Part shown: piece after piece, positions 43,945 through 56,317 of the stretch
Layout of the letters: every line of letters begins with the position of its first letter
Position numbering within the stretch: position 1 is the first letter of the stretch
Source of the DNA: Ochotona curzoniae
Lineage: Eukaryota; Chordata; Mammalia; Lagomorpha; Ochotonidae
Direction: 5' to 3'
Length of the DNA: 64,000 nucleotides
NCBI RefSeq assembly: GCF_017591425.1
Contig: NW_024467120.1
Span: 6,944,001 to 7,008,000, forward strand
The notes under the pieces: model-generated
Seen by the model: the letters and a program-made list of their open reading frames with translations, nothing else
Database searches by the model: none
Told to the model about the DNA's origin: nothing
Position numbers and translations under genes: made by a program

Positions 43945-46594
43945 TGAATGGGTGCATTTTAGCAATGATCTCCCTCTATTAGTAGAGAGAGTGGCTGTAC
44001 ATCCCACCATCCAAAGCACCTGCTGCCAGGGAAAGTGTTTTCCCCTGACTGCTGGCAGCAGAGTGACAGTTGTTAGAAAGTGGGTCCTAGAAGGAATTGG
44101 GTTCACATCTTCACTCGGCCACTTTGTAGCTAGCCTTGCCTGAACTGGGACTTAGAAGGTTAGGGAAGAGGAAAAGACATAGAGGGGACAGTATGTCTTC
44201 ATGACAGTGGTTTTCACAAATTGATTCCACCAAAAGGTTCCCAGAAGTCGTCAGGAGTGCCTGCTTGACACTCAGGGATGTTGTGTGCCACCCTGCAGGT
44301 AATCATGGTCTATCTTGATGTAAAACACCTCTGTCTGGACTAGGAAAGGGAATGTGAGAGTTGTAATCCCCCTTCGCCCCCACTCACCCTCACATACTCT
44401 GTGTTGCGCCTGATAGCTCAACATTTAGAGGAGGTGTGAAAGTGAAAAGCAAAATCAAATCTTAATTTTAAGAGCAAAAAGGAGCTTCATGAGATGTCGC
44501 TGTTTTCACTGCATCTTGTTGTGGGAACGCAGCCTCCTGCCTGATGGCGGTTGTGATTGTCTTTCTGGAGTGATAACAAGGATGCGGCATAGTAAGCTAC
44601 ATTCGCAGGGACAACAGGTACAAGGGCCCTCCAGTGTCATGCCAGAGAGGGGTGCTACTGGCCAGTGCTGCTGGGAGAAGTGGAGGAAGGGCCCTGCCTC
44701 TCTGCTGAGGGTTCTTGCCCAGGGGCATAGCTGGGCAGTACTGTGTCTTAACTGGCATGCAGCACGCACACACATAGACACAGCCAGTGCTATAACCATG
44801 CTGCTGTGTTACCAGCTAGACCACACAATGGTGCAGTCTGCACCCCCACCCCCCCAAGCAGTTGCTGTGCAGGGACCTGTGTGAGCTGGGATGCTTTTCT
44901 TCCTCCTTTGTCCCGAATGACAGTGATTGGTACCAACCTAGCCTCTGGGGGTAAGGGCCAGGACAACATTGAGCATTTCTTTTTAAATGATGTCATCCTG
45001 TGTAGAGACCTGCTGTATTAATCAAGAGTTAAAAATCTTTAACTGATTCGGTTATGAAGTCATTTTATTCACTATAAGCAATTCACCCGAGGTCATTGCC
45101 ACAGTTTATTATTGCCAGTAAACTGGGTTTCCAACTGACAGAAAAAGTCCTCGGAAATCAGCAAGCTGGAGTCGCAGCTCTTGAGTGCTCCAAAAGGCAT
45201 TTGTAAAGAGGCTGGGTGATGGAGGCTCCGCAAGGCGCAGGAGCTTGCCCAGGGTGCACACGGAGCTGGAGCAGTACCAGAGACTCTGGACCCTCGTGAT
45301 TGCTGATGTTCTGTGCTCTGGGCTTTTCCTGTGGCGCGGAGGAGAGGGCTTCACTCCCGTTTAGGACAGGTCTCCGCTGCTCCAGCCCCAATGCCTTTCT
45401 GCTAGTAGGCTGAGCAGTGGCCGCTAAAAGGTTTATTTGGCTCCTTTCTGCTCGGTTGTCACGCTGAGCAGGATGTACACAACTTAGAGAGACATCTCCA
45501 GAGAGAGGCTCATCAGCTCTCCAAGGAAGGCTGGCACAGCCACCTGGCTGGCTGTGTCCTCCCTCTGGGCATTCCCAGGATGTGTGGGAGGAGACCTCAG
45601 CTGCCTCCGTTGTGTTGTGTGACAGGCCCACGGATGCTAGCCCTGAGCCTCATTCTGTGCCTGGAGTAAGTGAAGTGTGTTTGTCTCTTTTATATCAATC
45701 GGCACAAGCCATGGCTGCTCTTATGATGGCATGCGTTAGAGACTGTAGAACTGGCATGTCTTCCTGCAGTCACGGAGGCATAGAGAACGTTGGTGACTAG
45801 TGCTTGCTCGAATAACCCATATGGTGTGTTTCGTACGGAATTCTGATAGTTGGAAAGGCTGGAGATGTGGGGGAAAAAATGAGAGATCTGTCTGTCCAGT
45901 GTGGGGATTTTCTATTCCTGATCTCTATAATTAGGTGCGTGTGTTGATTGTTTATTTGATAAAACAAAGCTGGGGGGAGGGGACAGGTGCCACACCGTGA
46001 AAAAGCATTTCATGGCAAACATCTGAGCTTCGCTTAAAAGCCTGGGCTGCAAAGAAATGTAAATTCATTGGCTTAATTGGAAGCGAGTATTTATAGAAAT
46101 TGAAGGATTCAGTAAAATGAAAAGCCTGGCTTCTTTCATCTTTGGAGGTCTGCCTCAGTAAATGCTGTTCTAAAAAGCCCTGGACTGCACAGTGGACTTT
46201 GTCATCCGATTCCTGGTCCGGCGGAGGTCAGGAACTTTGGCATAAGCCCCATCATTTAACTCGGGTTTATTTATTAAGTTCATTCACTCATTCTTCCTTG
46301 CTTTCTTTTAATTTTTTTTTAAATTTTGCATTGTTATGAAGGCATTCGCGACACCGAAGTTTCTCTCTGTTTTCCTACATATATCTCAGTAATGTACAAA
46401 AAAAACTTGTATAGGAAGATTTATTTTGAAAACTTTGCTATTCAGCCTGTCCCCATCCACTCTGCTCTCTTAGGCCATTTACAGGTTGCCATTGCCATGA
46501 AGTTATTGTCTACTTCTGTCCTCTTAGCAATGCTAACTGGAAGTCCATGTTTATTTTTACCTGAAGCGATAGCACTTGCAGAGAGAGGTGCCTG
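42786..46594. other. intron, 3.8 kb mostly unassigned
   Basis: Contains the TG microsatellite at 43894-43943, a possible MIR scrap at 44070-44150 and a possible MER20 scrap at 44200-44320. No exon seen. With no clear CSINE this is a repeat-poor interval. Confidence 0.45.
43894..43943 (+). repeat. (TG)25 microsatellite
   Basis: A pure TG run of about 50 bp, prone to length polymorphism and Z-DNA. Confidence 0.95.
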
Positions 46595-46745
46595 GTACTT
46601 TTCAGAGCTGTGTAATATTCCATTCAGTGGGTATCTCACAGTTGTGCTTAAAGCTGCCTTCCAAATAGATTTCTTCTATTGTTACAAAGTTGCAGTGACT
46701 CATCTTGTGTATCATGTTGACCATGTACAAGTATGTCTTGGATAG
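46595..46745 (+). mobile_element. L1 3'-end fragment
   Basis: AGAGCTGTGTAATATTCCATTC and CATGTTGACCATGTACAAG match the L1 3' region; the preceding 200 bp may belong too. Confidence 0.5.
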
Positions 46746-46967
46746 TGCCCTATAGGAGGATGGAGGTTGGGGCCACCAGGAAGGTGAAAATGTACTTAAA
46801 TGTACTTACAATGGTGTTGACTACCCTTCCTGTGGCCGCCTTTGTTTTGCACTAACAAGTTTTGAGAGCTTCAGCAGCAGAGTGGGTTAGCAAACTTTCT
46901 GCTACACCAACTCCATATGCAGTGTATACCATTATATCAATATGATGTAGCTTTGCATGCGTTTTAA

Positions 46968-47222
46968 CATATTTTATCAGTTCGAGAGGCAGAAAGACAC
47001 TGACCTCTCATCTACTGGATCACTCCTCAAATATCCACAGCGGCCAGGGCTGGCCAGGGCTGCAGCAGAGTCCAGGAATTCTGGACTCTCACATGGGTGA
47101 GAAGGACCCAACGTTCCTTGGCTGCCTTCCAGGGTTTGAAGGAGGCTAGGACTCAAGCACAGATGCCCCCGTATGAATGTGGGCCGCCTCTCACGTGGCA
47201 GAGTGACTCCAGGCCAAATACA
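46968..47222 (-). mobile_element. CSINE, old type
   Basis: TTTTATCAGTTCGAGAGGC, CATCTACTGGATCACTCC, CTCACATGGGTGAG and ACTCCAGGCC. Confidence 0.75.
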
Positions 47223-47827
47223 GACCGCTAGATGCCTTTAAAAACAAAAATCATGGAATAGGGCATATTGTGCTTAAAGGGAGTGTGGTTTTCTGTTCTT
47301 TAGCCTCTTCTCCTGCCTTTTTTTTCCCCCCAAACTATATATTCCTGTACTTACTTACCCTTCTCTTGGGTTTATCTCTTTAATATTGATTTGTAAGCAC
47401 TCTGTATGTAGTAGGAACATTGACTCCCTGATCTGAACTCCAAATATTTTTGTTTCATTTTCTTTAGTGTTTGCTTGAGGTTTTTGTTTACCTCATGCAG
47501 AAGTGAATTTTTTAATGTAATTTTAATCAGTTTCACATTTCATAAAGGTTTTGCACATTTTTATTTAACATGTGTAAGAGTACTTTAGAAGGTCTGGGAA
47601 ATGGAACTGAAATGATCATTTTGTGCAAAATTTTGAAATCCGTGCATACAAGGGGTTTTCAAAAAAGTTAATTAAAAAGGAAAATCCCAGAGTCGATAGA
47701 ATTGTGGCATTTAAAAAGAGAGAAAATAAATACGTTAACTAACATATTTCAAAATTATTTTATAAATCATAGGTAATTCCAGAATAAACTGCATAGGTTT
47801 TTTTAAAGTGCACCAAATAAACTTACA
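47223..47827. other. intron, AT-rich
   Basis: 47320-47540 has an L1-like character (TTTATCTCTTTAATATTGA, CCAAATATTTTTGTTTC) but is too diverged to be sure. Confidence 0.35.
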
Positions 47828-48067
47828 TTTTTAAAAGATTTACTTATCTGAAAAACAGAGTGACACACAGAGAAGGAAAGGCCAAAGCCATGAGAAGGAA
47901 CTCCATCTGGGTCTCCCATGTGCAGATCAGAGTCCAAGCACTTGGACTGTCTTTCACTATCTTTCTGGGCACATTAGCAGGGATCTGGATTGGGCGTACA
48001 ACAGCCAATCACTCCAGTATAGGATGCTCACATCACAGTCGGACTTAACCACAACACCATACCCTAA
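47828..48067 (-). mobile_element. CSINE, internally deleted
   Basis: AAAAGATTTACTTATCTG, then GTCTCCCATGTGCAG and GCACATTAGCAGGGATCTGG. It lacks the middle GCCAGGAGC region. Confidence 0.78.
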
Positions 48068-48269
48068 ATTATTACATGAAAATGATGATTCTATTTTCCA
48101 TGAAAAAATTTTAAAATTTCTGGAGTACCCTCCTAATAAGTGTACATATTTAGGGGTTCAGACTGACATTCCTATAGCATGCAATGATTCAATAAATTGA
48201 TTTGTATTTCTAACTTTGGTGTGCAGCTTTTGGGTCTCCTACTTCCTCACAGAAGCTGTAGTGGAGGTG

Positions 48270-48535
48270 GTGTTGGTATGACCTTTCAGACGCTGCTTGG
48301 AACCTTTAACATCCAACCTCACAGTACCTGTGTTTCAGTTCCAGTTGCAGCTTCTTGCTCGTGTGGATTCTGGAAGGCAGCAGGTATAGTCAAGGTATAC
48401 CGGTGGGTTCTTGCTGCCCACATAGAAGAGCCAGCTTGAAGTGTGGTCTCCTGGCTTTGGTATGGACCCAGCCCCAGCTGTTGTGGGCATTCAGGAACTG
48501 TTCCAAGATCTTTCTCTCCATCATTGTAAACTGTA
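48270..48535 (+). mobile_element. CSINE, distinct subfamily
   Basis: CAGACGCTGCTTGGAACC is the subfamily head; GGCAGCAGGTATAGTCAAG and TTGTGGGCATTCAGGAAC follow. Confidence 0.65.
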
Positions 48536-48729
48536 GCCACTGAGCTGTGCCCTGGAACACCAGAACTTAATTCCTTTGTCCAATATGGCACCCTTCACCC
48601 AATCTCCCCTCGCCTCCCTCCTTCATCCTTTCCAACCTCCTCAAGTAAGAACTATTATGCATTCAGGTCAACCTTTTCATTTAGTTCTTTTGTAGAATTA
48701 TAATGAATAAGCTCATGTTAATTTTTAAA

Positions 48730-48995
48730 TGTATATATCTGTTTCATTTGAAGGAGGGGCAGCAGAGAAATTTTCCATCTACTAGTTTCCTTCCCCCAGA
48801 TGCCCACAACATCCAGGGTTGGGTCACGTGGAAGCCCAGAACCTAAACTGAATCCCTAATGAGTGAGAGACATCCAACTACTTCAACCTGATGACCCCCC
48901 TCCCCTCCAGTCTACACATTAGCAGGAAGTGGATTGGAAGTGGAGCTAGGATTTCAAACCCAGGTGTTCTGATATAAAATGCTGATGCCCCAAAC
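48730..48995 (-). mobile_element. CSINE, old type
   Basis: TTTCATTTGAAGGAGGGGC, CACATTAGCAGGAAGTGG and GATGCCCCAAACTG. Confidence 0.75.
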
Positions 48996-49002
48996 TGTGT
49001 GA

Positions 49003-49312
49003 GTTATTTTATTTGAAAGGTAGTTTTGCAAAAAGAGGAGAAGACAGAGTGAGAGAGCTTCCATCCACTGGTTCACTCCACCAAAAGCTGCAGTGCTGAA
49101 ACTGAGCCAGTCCAAACCCAGGAACTTAGAACTTCTTTTGGATCTCCCATGTGGATACAGAAACAGAAGAACTTGGGCCATACTCCACTGCTCTCCCAGG
49201 TGCATAAGCTGGTAGTTGAATCAGAAGTGGAGCAGTTGGCACTCGAACCTGCACCCATGTGGGATGCCAGCACCACAGTAGGCTTAACCTACTACCTACC
49301 TCACAGCACCCC
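49003..49312 (-). mobile_element. CSINE
   Basis: TTATTTGAAAGGTAG, CCATCCACTGGTTCACTCC, CACCCATGTGGGATGCC and CACAGCACCCCC. Directly follows the previous copy in the same orientation. Confidence 0.85.
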
Positions 49313-49717
49313 CACACCCCCTGTCCCAGCTGTGTCCTGGCCACTAGATCAAACTCCCAGTCCGACAATTGTTGTTATTGTTGTTGTTAACTTTCCCATG
49401 TGAAAGAGAACATGCAGAGCTTTTGTCCTTCTGTGTATTGCTTATCTTACTCACCATAATGACGTTCATCCATTTTGTTAGAAATGATAGGATTTCTTTA
49501 TGGTGAATAATGTTTAATGGTGTGTATATGGAACACCTTTGCTTGGTCCATTCGTCTCTTGATGGGCACCTCTGTGGATCCAGCCCTTGGCCTGGTGAAA
49601 CAGTGCTGTGATGGGGATGGCCGTGCCGGTGTCTGACAGGCTGATTGGATTTCCTTTGGATGCATGTCCAGAAACAGAGTAACCAGATCACACAGTAGGT
49701 CTGTTTTTAGTGGGTTT

Positions 49718-49934
49718 TCTTTTTCAGACTTACTAACTGATTGCTTTGAAAGGCAAAGCCACATGGAGAAAGGTATCTTCCACTGGTTCACTCCCCAAAT
49801 GGCTACACCTACTAAAGATGAGAGTCTGACCCTGTCTGACCCAAATACTTGAGCAGCCTTTTGTCACCTTCCTGTGTTCGTCTATAGGGAGCTGGATTGG
49901 AAATGGAGCAGCCAGGACTGAAACTCGTATTCTG
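49718..49934 (-). mobile_element. CSINE inside the L1 fragment, truncated
   Basis: TTTTTCAGACTTACTAAC, CTTCCACTGGTTCACTCC and GGAGCTGGATTGGAAATGG. The tRNA-like head is replaced by a TG microsatellite. Confidence 0.8.
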
Positions 49935-49943
49935 TTTTCAGTT

Positions 49944-49966
49944 TGTGTGTGTGTGTGTGTGTGTGT
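49944..49966 (+). repeat. (GT)n microsatellite
   Basis: About eleven units at the broken end of the CSINE. Confidence 0.9.
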
Positions 49967-50501
49967 AAAGGAACCTCTATTTTCTTTAATTGACTATGTT
50001 AATTTACATCCCCAAAAAAGCCAATATGTTAGAGTTTTTTTTTTTCCTCCGACATCTTCATGAGCATCTCCGTTAGGTTTTGTTTTGTTTTGTTTGATTA
50101 TGACTGGTCTAACTGGAGTCAGCTCATACCTCATTGTGGCTTTTATTTGCATTTCCCTGCTGGGTAATGTTATTAAACATTTTCTTTTTATGTATATGTT
50201 GGTATTTGTATTTTTTGAAGAAATGTGTTTTTAGGTGATTGCTCATTTTTTGGATTGTGTAACGTGTTTTGTTTTGGAAAGAATGTTTAGGTCCTTCTCT
50301 TTTTAAGACAATTTTTACACTTCTCCCTCCAGGGTTGTATGAGTGAAAGAGAAATGAATGAATGAGGTTAACCTAACCATCCTGTTGATTCCTCCCTAGG
50401 GAAATGGTACAATTCTGCCTCTTGGCATCAAGCTCAAGAGTTTTTTCAGATGATGTCTTGTTTCAGAGTGTTTGTCTTTTTATTACAAAACCTGAATGAA
50501 A

Positions 50502-50752
50502 TCTTTTTTTTTTTAATATGTATATACTTTTTTGAAAGTATGAGTTAGTTACAAAGGGAAAGATCTTTCGTCTGCTGGTTTTCTCCCTTATTGACCACAA
50601 ATCCAGGGCTGGGTCAGGCCAAAGCCAAGAGCTCAGAGCTTGCGCTGGATAGAAAGGGAAGCAGTCAGGACTCCGTTTTAAACAAGTTTCTTACATAGAA
50701 TGCTTCTGGTGCAGGCAGTGGCATAACCTTGCTCACCACAATACTGGCTTGT
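50502..50752 (-). mobile_element. CSINE, diverged
   Basis: CGTCTGCTGGTTTTCTCCC, CCAGGGCTGGGTCAGGCC, GGCAGTGGCATAACCTTGC. Confidence 0.75.
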
Positions 50753-50773
50753 AGAAACACTTCTTAATTTCTT

Positions 50774-51102
50774 TTAAGATTTATTTCTTTTTTTGTTGGA
50801 GAGGCAGATTTATACAGAGAAGAAGGAGATACAAAGAGAAAGATCTTCCATCCACTGGTTCACTCCCCAAGTGGCGGCAACGGCTGGAGCTGAGCCAAAT
50901 CAAAGGGAGAAGCCAGGAGCTTCTTCCGGGTCTCCCACGCAGCTCCAGGCTCCCAAGGCTTTGGGCCTTCCACGACTGCTTTCCCACACCACAGTCAGGG
51001 AGCTGGAACGGAAGTGGAGCAGCCGGCATACAATCCAATACCCGTATGGGATCCTGGCTCCTTCAAGGCGAGGATTTTATCCACTGGGCTACTGCACCAG
51101 GT
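50774..51102 (-). mobile_element. CSINE, young type, with target-site duplication
   Basis: Full-length reverse copy. GAAACACTTCTTAA at 50754-50767 and GAAACATTTCTTAA at 51105-51118 flank it (13 of 14 identical). Confidence 0.93.
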
Positions 51103-51179
51103 CTGAAACATTTCTTAAGAACAAGAACCCTACCTTTTGTGGGCCCACCCTTGACGCACAAGATCACAGACCAATTGTG

Positions 51180-51250
51180 GAGAGACCCAACAGCCTGAAT
51201 TTAACAAATCTTTTAGGTGGTTCTGAGTATGCTCCAATTTGAGAGCCATG
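51180..51250 (+). mobile_element. MER5-like fragment
   Basis: TTTAGGTGGTTCTGAGTATGC and CAATTTGAGAGCCATGAC match a MER5 end. Confidence 0.45.
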
Positions 51251-51794
51251 ACTTCTAAAGGACTTGAATATTTCATTTCTGAATAGCAGATTGAAGCCCA
51301 TGGCCCTGCCCTGCAGGCACATGAGTTCCATCCTTAACATTCCTGACATGAAAGGGTGAAAGCAAGCAGGAACTGGAGGTATTAGTTCTTCGGTGGTGGT
51401 ATTCCTACAGTAGGAAGCTTCTCCATTTTGTTTTGTTTCGTTTTGCCGGAAGTCATAGAGATAATCTAACTAATGCTTTGGATGGATGCATCCTACATCC
51501 AAAATTCCGCTGTGTGGTTCAACATTTTGTCATAGAATTAAAAAACCTGCCAGACCAGTTTATGTGATGTACAAGAAAGTTTTGGAGTGTTGAGGATTTG
51601 TCCTATCCCTAGAAAGACACCTTTGTTTCTCCTCATCCCCTGCCTTTAAAACCATTTGCTTCCAATACGGAATACGTATCTACCTGCAGCGAAAGACACA
51701 CCACCCTAGTGTTTGTATCAGGCATATTCAGGCAGCCGTCCACTAAGCAGCTGTAACTACTCAAGCTAATTGCCACCTAGGGTTCAACATAGAA

Positions 51795-51960
51795 CAGTAA
51801 TCTGAAAACTTTTGGGAACCTTGGAATCTTCTGGATAGCTCTGAAAATCTTGTCCCGTGGGCAACGCCCTGGGTGGCTGAGTCCCTGTCTCGGGTGGTAT
51901 CTAGGGATGTAGAAGTCTATTTTGTTTTAGAACCTTCCCAGTTGGAGGGTACAACGGCTG
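51795..51960. mobile_element. MER5-like hAT MITE
   Basis: AATCTGAAAACTTTTGGGAACC, GGAATCTTCTGGATAGC, then CCCTGGGTGGCTGAGTC; family assignment by eye. Confidence 0.4.
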
Positions 51961-54924
51961 CCCAATGTTGAGGATGAGGCCACGTGTGTTTACTATAACA
52001 GGGATCGAGTGTCACTTGCAAGTGGCCCTGAATGCCAGCATAGTCAGGACATGGCGTTTGTGGTTTTTAAATAGCGTATCACCTAAAAGTGAAATCAGCT
52101 CCTTTTAGGATGGCTAGCTCGTTCTTCGAAGAACCGTGCAGTCATACACGTCCCTGTCCACATCTCCTGCATTTCGTTGTCACCATCTCACTGGTTGATT
52201 CTGTTGTTGCCAGCAAAGTAATGAAATGACAGGGACTTCCCGCCCCAGCGGGCAGTCAGGGCTGGGCTTCCATGTGCTGCTCTGTGTTGATTCAGTTAGC
52301 AGACTGCACTGAACCCGCTTTGGAGACTCTGACCAGTGGAAGCTCCCACTGTCCTGGGCAAGCATTGGTCCTTCTAGCTCTTCAGTGCCACCCTACCTGC
52401 GGCAGCTGTCAACAACCTTTCATCTTCGGGGTCTGTGTTTTCATCTCGTCAACCTGCTGCACAGTCTTTCATGCAGTGCATTGTCGTTGCTGGGAGACAA
52501 GGGCTGAGTACAAACCTCTCTCAGCATCCTGTTTTCCCTGGTCAGGGCATCAGCCCCTCCTGAGATTCAGGTACTTTCACCCGAGGTATGGGTGTCCCAA
52601 AGTGAGATGATATATGTGTGGTGCAGAGGATAGAGACAGAAAGAAGCTATCATCCCTTTTTCAACCCCGTGTGATCGTAGCACCTAACCCTGTGAACACC
52701 AGGCCAAGGCCACGGGCAGACATTGAAGGCGTGAGGGAAAGAGCCACTGTGGGTTGTGCCATGCCACTGAGAGACAGACAGAATTCCTCCATGGTTTCTG
52801 AGGTTTCCTCCCTTTGTGGGCTTCACTGCAGTCTAGCAAAAGCGCATCTGGCCCGGAGGCGGTCTGTGTGATTTGCAGAGGGCACCAGGGGTACTGTATT
52901 CTGTGTGTCATTCCCATCCGGGGAGTGCTCCAGGAAGGATGCTCAGCCCTGTCTCACTCCATCCAGCAAGGAAACAGAGGCCCAAGAGAGTATTGTAAAT
53001 TGGCCATGCTGTGTTACCATTCCTTCAGACTGTACATTTTTTTAAAAAAATTTGTTTTTACACTCTATTTTGCAAACTGGCAAAAACAATTACCAGTATC
53101 CTGGAGATAGACTCCTTTTCATGTGTCTCTTCTGCCATTTCTTATTAAATTTACCTTTAGAAACAACTCTGAGATCATGATCACAAAAGAACATTCTCCT
53201 AAACTGGAGCATGATTCAGAACAGTCCTGCTTCTTTTCCTCCTTTTTGTGAAATGGCTGCCTAGGCACACACACAGATGTATTTTAGTGAGCAGTGCAAT
53301 GTGCAAATGCAAACAGATTGTGTAAAAACCGATTTCATGTCAGTCCACCAGCCCAGACAAGTACTAAAAGAGTTAAGCACATGTTTACTGAAACTGTCGG
53401 AGTCTTTTGGATTAGGTAATAGTAATTAGCAAATGATATTTTCAGATTTGTGAGCTTTAACTGATTTGTAGGGATTCTGAAATTATGTTTATCACAGAAA
53501 GAGATTCCAGGAGTCTTGAGGAAGTTTGTGCTATGAAAGAGCTATGCGTAGAGTTGAAAATTCTTTTGCACCAAAATAAACTTATCTTTTAATTCCATTT
53601 TCCCATAAGCCTTCTGAAGTCCTCTTTTTTTTTTTTTTTAAACATAGCCAAGGAGTTACTTTACACTTGGCCACTGTCATCTGCAACAAGTTAGCAACGT
53701 TGCTGATGATAGGAATCCCTGGACAGTCCTCCCATCCGATCCCATGTGCACTTCTTTGGTGTTCACTTGGGGTCACTCCCAAGGAAAACAGTGCCATGAC
53801 AGGCTCTGACCTAGGCAGGCCTGGAGGAAGGGTTTCCAGTCACAGAGCCTCTGCTGCGTTCACCGACACCCAGCTACGCCTGGGAAGAAGTTGTTCTCCA
53901 GTGTGTCAGGTTCAGCGAGAGTTCTGATGTGCTTCATTTCTCTCTTCTCCCAATTAACAGATTGCTGTTGGAATGCAAATCTCGCCTCTCGAATTGTTGT
54001 AAAATATATGGGCTAGAAGGAGTGCAGGGATAACAGGGCTAGGGAAAAAAAAACTCAACAGAAGACAGAGGGACCACTAGTACTCTTGCTGCTGCCCCAA
54101 GCTTGTGCAATTTCTCTTCCAAATAAACTGTTGTTTTTCCTATAATAATTGATCAGCTGAATAGAGTTAGGGTCCTTGATAAACTTTCTGGTGCATTATT
54201 GACTTTATCATTAGTAAACGCTAGTATTTAGTATCAACCCTTTCTACACAAGGCATGACACCCCTCCCTGAAACACACTTAAGCCACATTTTTTCCTTGG
54301 GTACGTATTCATTGGCTTTCTTATTATCAAGCTTGTGTATTTTCAGAGCCATCTGATCACCGTTACTACAGCCTACAGTTTCATAGCACTTTTTCCTAGT
54401 ATGTTTCAAGATGTTTTTTGTGCGCCCTTGCAAAAGGAACGTCATTGTGTATGTATGTGTTCATTAGCAATCACTGCTGGAGGTAGCTCGTTATAAAGTA
54501 GAAAAAAAAAAAAAAACAACCCAAGACCTTCCTCTGAACCAAGCCCTGTATCAAAATTGGCCCAAATCAGTGTGGGAGTTCACCTCCTGATTAACATGTC
54601 AGAACCTGGGGAGCTATAAAAGTGCAGAATGTGAATGAGGGAATAGGACTCCCTCCCAGGGCTTGGGCCTTTCACGTTTACACAGCCCTGTTGTTTAGCC
54701 CAGCAGATCTCAAAAGAGAGAATCCAAGCCCCACTTTGCGTTCCCCATGAGGGGTCCTCAAATCCCAGGTCAGTTGGTCCCTGTAGCCCAAGTCCTTGCC
54801 CACACCGCCGTTCAGCTGCCTGGCTCCTTCCTCCCCACCTCCCATTGCCCGTGCATCTGTGAGAGGAACTTAGGAGATCTGTTTCTGGGGCTTTTTTGGT
54901 CATTTTTTTCCCCTCACAATTTTT
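51961..54924. other. intron, 3 kb mostly unassigned
   Basis: Possible MIR scrap near 52940-53010 (GCAAGGAAACAGAGGCCCAAG). Otherwise no repeat or exon recognised; another candidate interval for conserved non-coding DNA. Confidence 0.4.
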
Positions 54925-55235
54925 TTTTAAAGAATGATTTTTTAATTTTTATCGGAAAGTCAGATTTACACTGAGAAAAATCTTCTGTCAGCTGATTCAC
55001 TCCCTAAGTGGCCACAACAGCCAGAACCGAGCTGATCCAAAGCCAGGAGTTTCTTCCGGGTCTCCCACATGAGTGCAGGGTCCCAAGGCTTTGGTCTGTC
55101 CTCGACTGCTTTGCTAGACATCAAGCAGAGAGCTGGATGGCGAGTGGAAACAGCCGGGATATGAACCGGCACCCATTCGGGATCCCAGTGCATGCAAGGG
55201 GAGGGATTAGCAGCTAGTCTATCACCCCAGGCCCA
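54925..55235 (-). mobile_element. CSINE, young type
   Basis: Full-length reverse copy, TTTTATCGGAAAGTCAG to ATCACCCCAGGCCC, with GATATGAACCGGCACCC at the B-box region. Confidence 0.92.
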
Positions 55236-55518
55236 CAGTTTCTGTTCTTCATTGTTGCTTTCAAGAGAGTTGCATTCTCACCTTCACAGCAACGCGAATG
55301 CCATCCATGTGCCTGCACTCAGGTTCCAAGAGCTCTGTACTGCCCTGGAAATAGGAAACTTTCCAAGCTGGGGACTACACTGCAGCTTTTGCGTAGACGG
55401 TACATGTTTAGATCATCTCTTCCCCAGAAAGAGTTCCAAGACGAAAAACCTAATAAGGAAGAATCGTCCATCACCTGCCCCAGCCTGGTGTTCTAAAAGT
55501 AATGTTCCCATTTGTGTG

Positions 55519-55557
<39 letters not shown>

Positions 55558-55916
55558 TCTAAGCAGTTGTTTATTTTTGCATCTACCTGCCTCCTTGGAG
55601 AACATGGCAAATGAGATCTGCGTGACATCTTCCACAGTTGTTTGCCCTTCCGTGATGTGGCCAGGAAGTGCCTCACTGGGAAGAAGAGCAGGAGGAAGGA
55701 AATCGGGGGTTATCAGAAGAGACTCATTCTTCCCAGAACTGTGATGCCAGCTGTGCAAGAACTGCCGTGAGGCGGAGGCACTCCTGGAATTCCCGTTAGC
55801 AATCATAAATTACGTTCATTCTGACATTCCCAAAGACCCAGTATACCTATCTGGGAGTTAATGTTGTTATTAAGTCTATGTTGATTCTTTTTTTTTTATT
55901 TTTTAAATAGTTATTG
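55236..55916. other. intron, unassigned around CA microsatellite
   Basis: Contains the CA repeat at 55522-55556; no exon seen. Confidence 0.45.
55522..55556 (+). repeat. (CA)17 microsatellite
   Basis: An uninterrupted CA run of about 35 bp. Confidence 0.95.
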
Positions 55917-56164
55917 ATGGGCTGACGTCATGGCATAGCCGGCTAAGTGTCCATCTATGGCTCGGGCATCCCATACGGACACTAGTTTGAGTTCTGGCTG
56001 CTCCACTTTCAATCCTGCTCCCTGCTAATGACCTAGGAAAGCAGCAAAGGATGACCTGAGTCCTTGGGTACTTACAACCATGTGGGAGACTTGAAAGAAG
56101 CTACTGGCTACTGGCTTCGGATCAGCCAAACTCAGGTCATTGCAGTCATTTATGGAGTAAACCA

Positions 56165-56214
<50 letters not shown>

Positions 56215-56250
56215 CTCTGCCATTCACTAAATGAATCTTTAAATATATAT
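55917..56250 (+). mobile_element. CSINE with expanded CT and TA parts
   Basis: GGGCTGACGTCATGGCATAG, GGCATCCCATACGG, then a CT expansion where the consensus has CTCTGTCTCTC, and AAATGAATCTTT before a TA repeat. Confidence 0.85.
56171..56210 (+). repeat. (CT)20 microsatellite inside CSINE
   Basis: Pure CT run arising from the element's own CT-rich 3' segment. Confidence 0.95.
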
Positions 56251-56276
56251 ATATATACATGTATATATATATATAT
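56242..56276. repeat. TA-repeat palindrome
   Basis: An AT run with a central ACATGT, nearly perfectly self-complementary over 35 bp; cruciform prone. Confidence 0.9.
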
Positions 56277-56317
56277 TGCTTGAAATGTAAGGAGGAGGAA
56301 GGACAGGAAAATCTTTT

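Larger units (their letters stand above)
49395..50340 (+). mobile_element. L1 3' region, split by a CSINE
   Basis: TTTATGGTGAATAATG, TCTCTTGATGGGCACC, GTCCAGAAACAGAGTAACC, then after the SINE TTACATCCCC, ACCTCATTGTGGCTTTTATTTG and TTTGCATTTCCCTGCTGGG: the classic L1 3' landmarks in order, sense. This is the longest L1 piece in the window; no coding capacity remains. Confidence 0.75.
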
